From: Methanothrix sp.
GTDB taxonomy: Archaea; Halobacteriota; Methanosarcinia; Methanotrichales; Methanotrichaceae
Assembly: GCA_025361645.1 (NCBI GenBank)
Contig: JANYKI010000077.1
Location: 1-45,838 of the forward strand
DNA: 45,838 bases
Direction of reading: 5' to 3'
Shown here in pieces: positions 44,304-45,838 of this stretch. Within the stretch, counting starts at the first letter, position 1. Each line of letters opens with the position of its first letter. The notes under the pieces are model-generated. The model had not been told where the DNA came from. It searched no databases and saw only the letters and a program-made list of their open reading frames with translations. Made by a program: the position numbers and the translations under genes.

Positions 44304-45032
44304 TCATCTGGCCCAATCATTGCATAACAATTCTGCCTGCTCTAAAACCGTCTGTGTTGCTTTCTCTTGTTTATCTGGTGGATAACCATATTTGCGAAGC
44401 AGACGCCTGATGATAACTCGCAACTTCGCTCTGGATGACTCCTTAACCGACCAATCGATAGTCAAATTCTTACGAACTGATTCAACCAGCTCTCGGGCGA
44501 TCTGCTGAAGCGTCTCGTCGCCCAGGACTTTCACTGCGCTATCATTGACCTCCAGAGCATCGTAGAAGGCCAGCTCATCCTCGGAGAGGTTGAGCTCTTC
44601 TCCTCGCTTGTGGGCCTCGCGCATCTCTCTGGCCAAATCGATCAGCTCTTCAATTACTGTAGCAGTTTCAATGGATTTGGCCTGATAAGATTTAGCCGAT
44701 TTTTGAAGCATTTCGGCAAAAGATCTTGACTGGACTAAATTTTTCTTGGTGCGAGTTTTTATCTCATTGTTCAGGAGCTTTCTGAGCAGCTCTACGGCCA
44801 AGTTTTTCTGAGGCATTCCGCGAACTTCGGCCAGGAATTCTTCCGAGAGGATCGAAACATTCGGCTTCTTTAGGCCTGCCATGGCTAGAGAGTTGCCCTG
44901 TGGATCAAGCTGGCTGGCAACGCGCGTTCGCTCATCAGTTATAAGCTGGGCCTGATACCAAAGGCTTGCCTGCCACCAGATCAGTAATAAAGCAATAGCA
45001 AGCAGAGCTGTCTGGAACTGAGTCTTTCTCAT
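44304..45032 (-). pseudogene. Chimeric ORF: sensor-kinase N-terminus fused to HsdR C-terminal domain
   Basis: Residues 1 to about 51 contain a membrane helix ([18 protein letters not shown]) followed by [18 protein letters not shown]. This resembles the N-terminus of CHASE-domain sensor kinases. From about residue 53 ([10 protein letters not shown]) to the end it is the C-terminal domain of type I restriction enzyme HsdR, including [39 protein letters not shown] and [12 protein letters not shown]. The helicase and nuclease parts are absent. It is an open but nonsensical fusion, probably a product of deletion. The gene is intact as a frame and could be expressed as a membrane-anchored domain. 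Confidence 0.8.
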
Positions 45033-45133
45033 TGGCCTTCCTTTTCACGGGCAGGAGTTCTATTCTCCTCTCTATCCTCTTTAACTATTGTCGGATAAAC
45101 TATTTCCGCTCATAAATCCTGGGCAATGAGAGA

Positions 45134-45634
45134 ATGTGGCCTGAGGAACAGACTCGCGGTCGGCGAATGGATGGAATGGGTACGGCATTCTTCAATAACC
45201 CCGTCGTGGTAAGGAGATTTCTGCCGGATGATCTGGAGGCAGCTTTAGAGATCGACCGGGAGGTCTTCGGCGGATATGATCCGGCCATCTTCTCGGCCTT
45301 TTATGAATACCACGGCGGCAGCTCTCTTGTCGCAGAGGTGAGTGGAATTGTGGCCGGCTTCGTCCTGGGATTCAAGCATACTCCTTTCGAGGGGAGAGTC
45401 TTCTGGCTGGCCGTAAGGCCGGGCTTTCAGAGCCGCAGCATAGGCATGAGGCTTATGCTGGAGGTTTTACAAATCTTCCGGCATATGGGAGCATTCAGCG
45501 TCACCCTGGAGGTGAGGGTGAGCAATAAAAAGGCCCAGTCGCTCTATTCCATGCTGGGCTTTCGTATGCTCGGCATCTGTCCTGCTTACTATAGTGACGG
45601 TGAGGCGGCCATCATCATGAAGATGCGGCTTTAG
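45134..45634 (+). CDS. GNAT-family N-acetyltransferase
   Basis: This GNAT protein of up to 166 residues has the acetyl-CoA loop VRPGFQSRSIGMRLM and the RimI-like segment VSNKKAQSLYSMLGFR. It may acetylate protein N-termini or a small molecule. Starts at 45134, 45167 and 45176 are all possible, since homology begins near VVVRRFLPDD, so the first 11-14 residues are uncertain. The upstream gene is on the other strand, so it has its own promoter within 45033-45133. Confidence 0.9.
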   Translation: MWPEEQTRGRRMDGMGTAFFNNPVVVRRFLPDDLEAALEIDREVFGGYDPAIFSAFYEYHGGSSLVAEVSGIVAGFVLGFKHTPFEGRVFWLAVRPGFQSRSIGMRLMLEVLQIFRHMGAFSVTLEVRVSNKKAQSLYSMLGFRMLGICPAYYSDGEAAIIMKMRL

Positions 45635-45646
45635 GATGGTTGGGGT

Positions 45647-45698
45647 GCGGGGGCAGAGAAACCCCACGGTTTTAACCATGGGATGAATCGTGCCCCGC
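45647..45698 (+). repeat. Left-end two-tier hairpin of TnpB element 3
   Basis: An outer stem (GCGGGGGCA with TGCCCCGC) encloses GAGAA, an inner imperfect hairpin (45663-45682) and ATGAATCG. The layout matches the left end of element 2 at 9277-9325, while the stem sequences differ. It lies about 55 bases before the partial tnpB. Confidence 0.6.
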
Positions 45699-45753
45699 TG
45701 TTATTTTCAACAGACCAACAACTATATTGGGCAACATGGCACATAGCACGATA

Positions 45754-45838
45754 ATGCCTAAATTGTTCCGGTATAGGTTAAAGCCTACAAAATCACAAGT
45801 TGCAATATTAAATAGGCAGCTTGATCTTTGTAGATGGA
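45754..45838 (+). CDS. tnpB: TnpB N-terminus, cut by right edge
   Basis: An ATG at 45754 opens 28 codons to the window end. They read FRYRLKPTKSQVAILNRQLD and then LCRW, the standard TnpB N-terminus. The rest of the gene lies beyond the window. The upstream left-end hairpin at 45647-45698 supports the assignment. Confidence 0.85.
   Translation, partial: MPKLFRYRLKPTKSQVAILNRQLDLCRW

Noticed and set aside
1-45838. tRNA and rRNA genes
   Set aside because: No cloverleaf with the conserved T-loop and acceptor features, and no rRNA-like sequence, was found on reading the gaps. A dedicated scan was not possible.

Overview
This window comes from a methanogenic archaeon, most likely a Methanothrix (Methanosaeta)-type euryarchaeon. 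The sequence evidence is a complete archaeal DNA polymerase D large subunit, the adjacent methanogenesis marker genes 2 and 4 (mtxX), TATA-box promoters, and very large SBBP/PKD-repeat surface proteins. The genus assignment is inference.

Layout. 1-9.4 kb: housekeeping and metabolic genes framed by two IS200/IS605-type TnpB elements. These genes are a GapN-like aldehyde dehydrogenase, an MBL-rhodanese protein, a secreted protein, a cupin/HPPD-like pair, QueE, and an APH-like kinase with a HAD phosphatase. 9.5-11 kb: a cyclophilin-like protein, then a small graveyard where a primase-polymerase remnant abuts a broken IS5-type transposase. 11-19.1 kb: a YdjM-like membrane hydrolase, a secreted DNRLRE-like protein, PolD large subunit behind a PPC-domain gene, and the marker 2/marker 4 pair. 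19.4-30.3 kb: a 3020-residue secreted multidomain protein facing a convergent five-PKD secreted protein.

30.3-40.5 kb is an accessory region built from modules: a three-gene unit with an SPFH protein, a sodium:solute symporter with a translationally coupled 49-residue ORF, an SDR, a cupredoxin-like secreted protein, and a DUF3368/RHH toxin-antitoxin pair. Between and around these modules lie five degraded, same-strand copies of parts of mtxX, and two overlapping fragments of a type I methylase (hsdM). One hsdM fragment is joined to an mtxX fragment at a shared heptamer. 40.6-45.6 kb: a MazF-type toxin-antitoxin pair, MoxR-DUF58, a LarA-like protein, a chimeric ORF joining a sensor-kinase N-terminus to an HsdR C-terminus, and a GNAT acetyltransferase. 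The right edge cuts into a third TnpB element, whose first 28 codons are visible.

The most unusual feature is the series of mtxX remnants. They are all in the same orientation, they fall at module boundaries, and two share a 63-bp tail that runs past the stop codon and ends at the same base. They could mark repeated insertion or recombination at the 3' end of a methanogenesis marker gene, but no recombinase gene is visible in the window to explain it.
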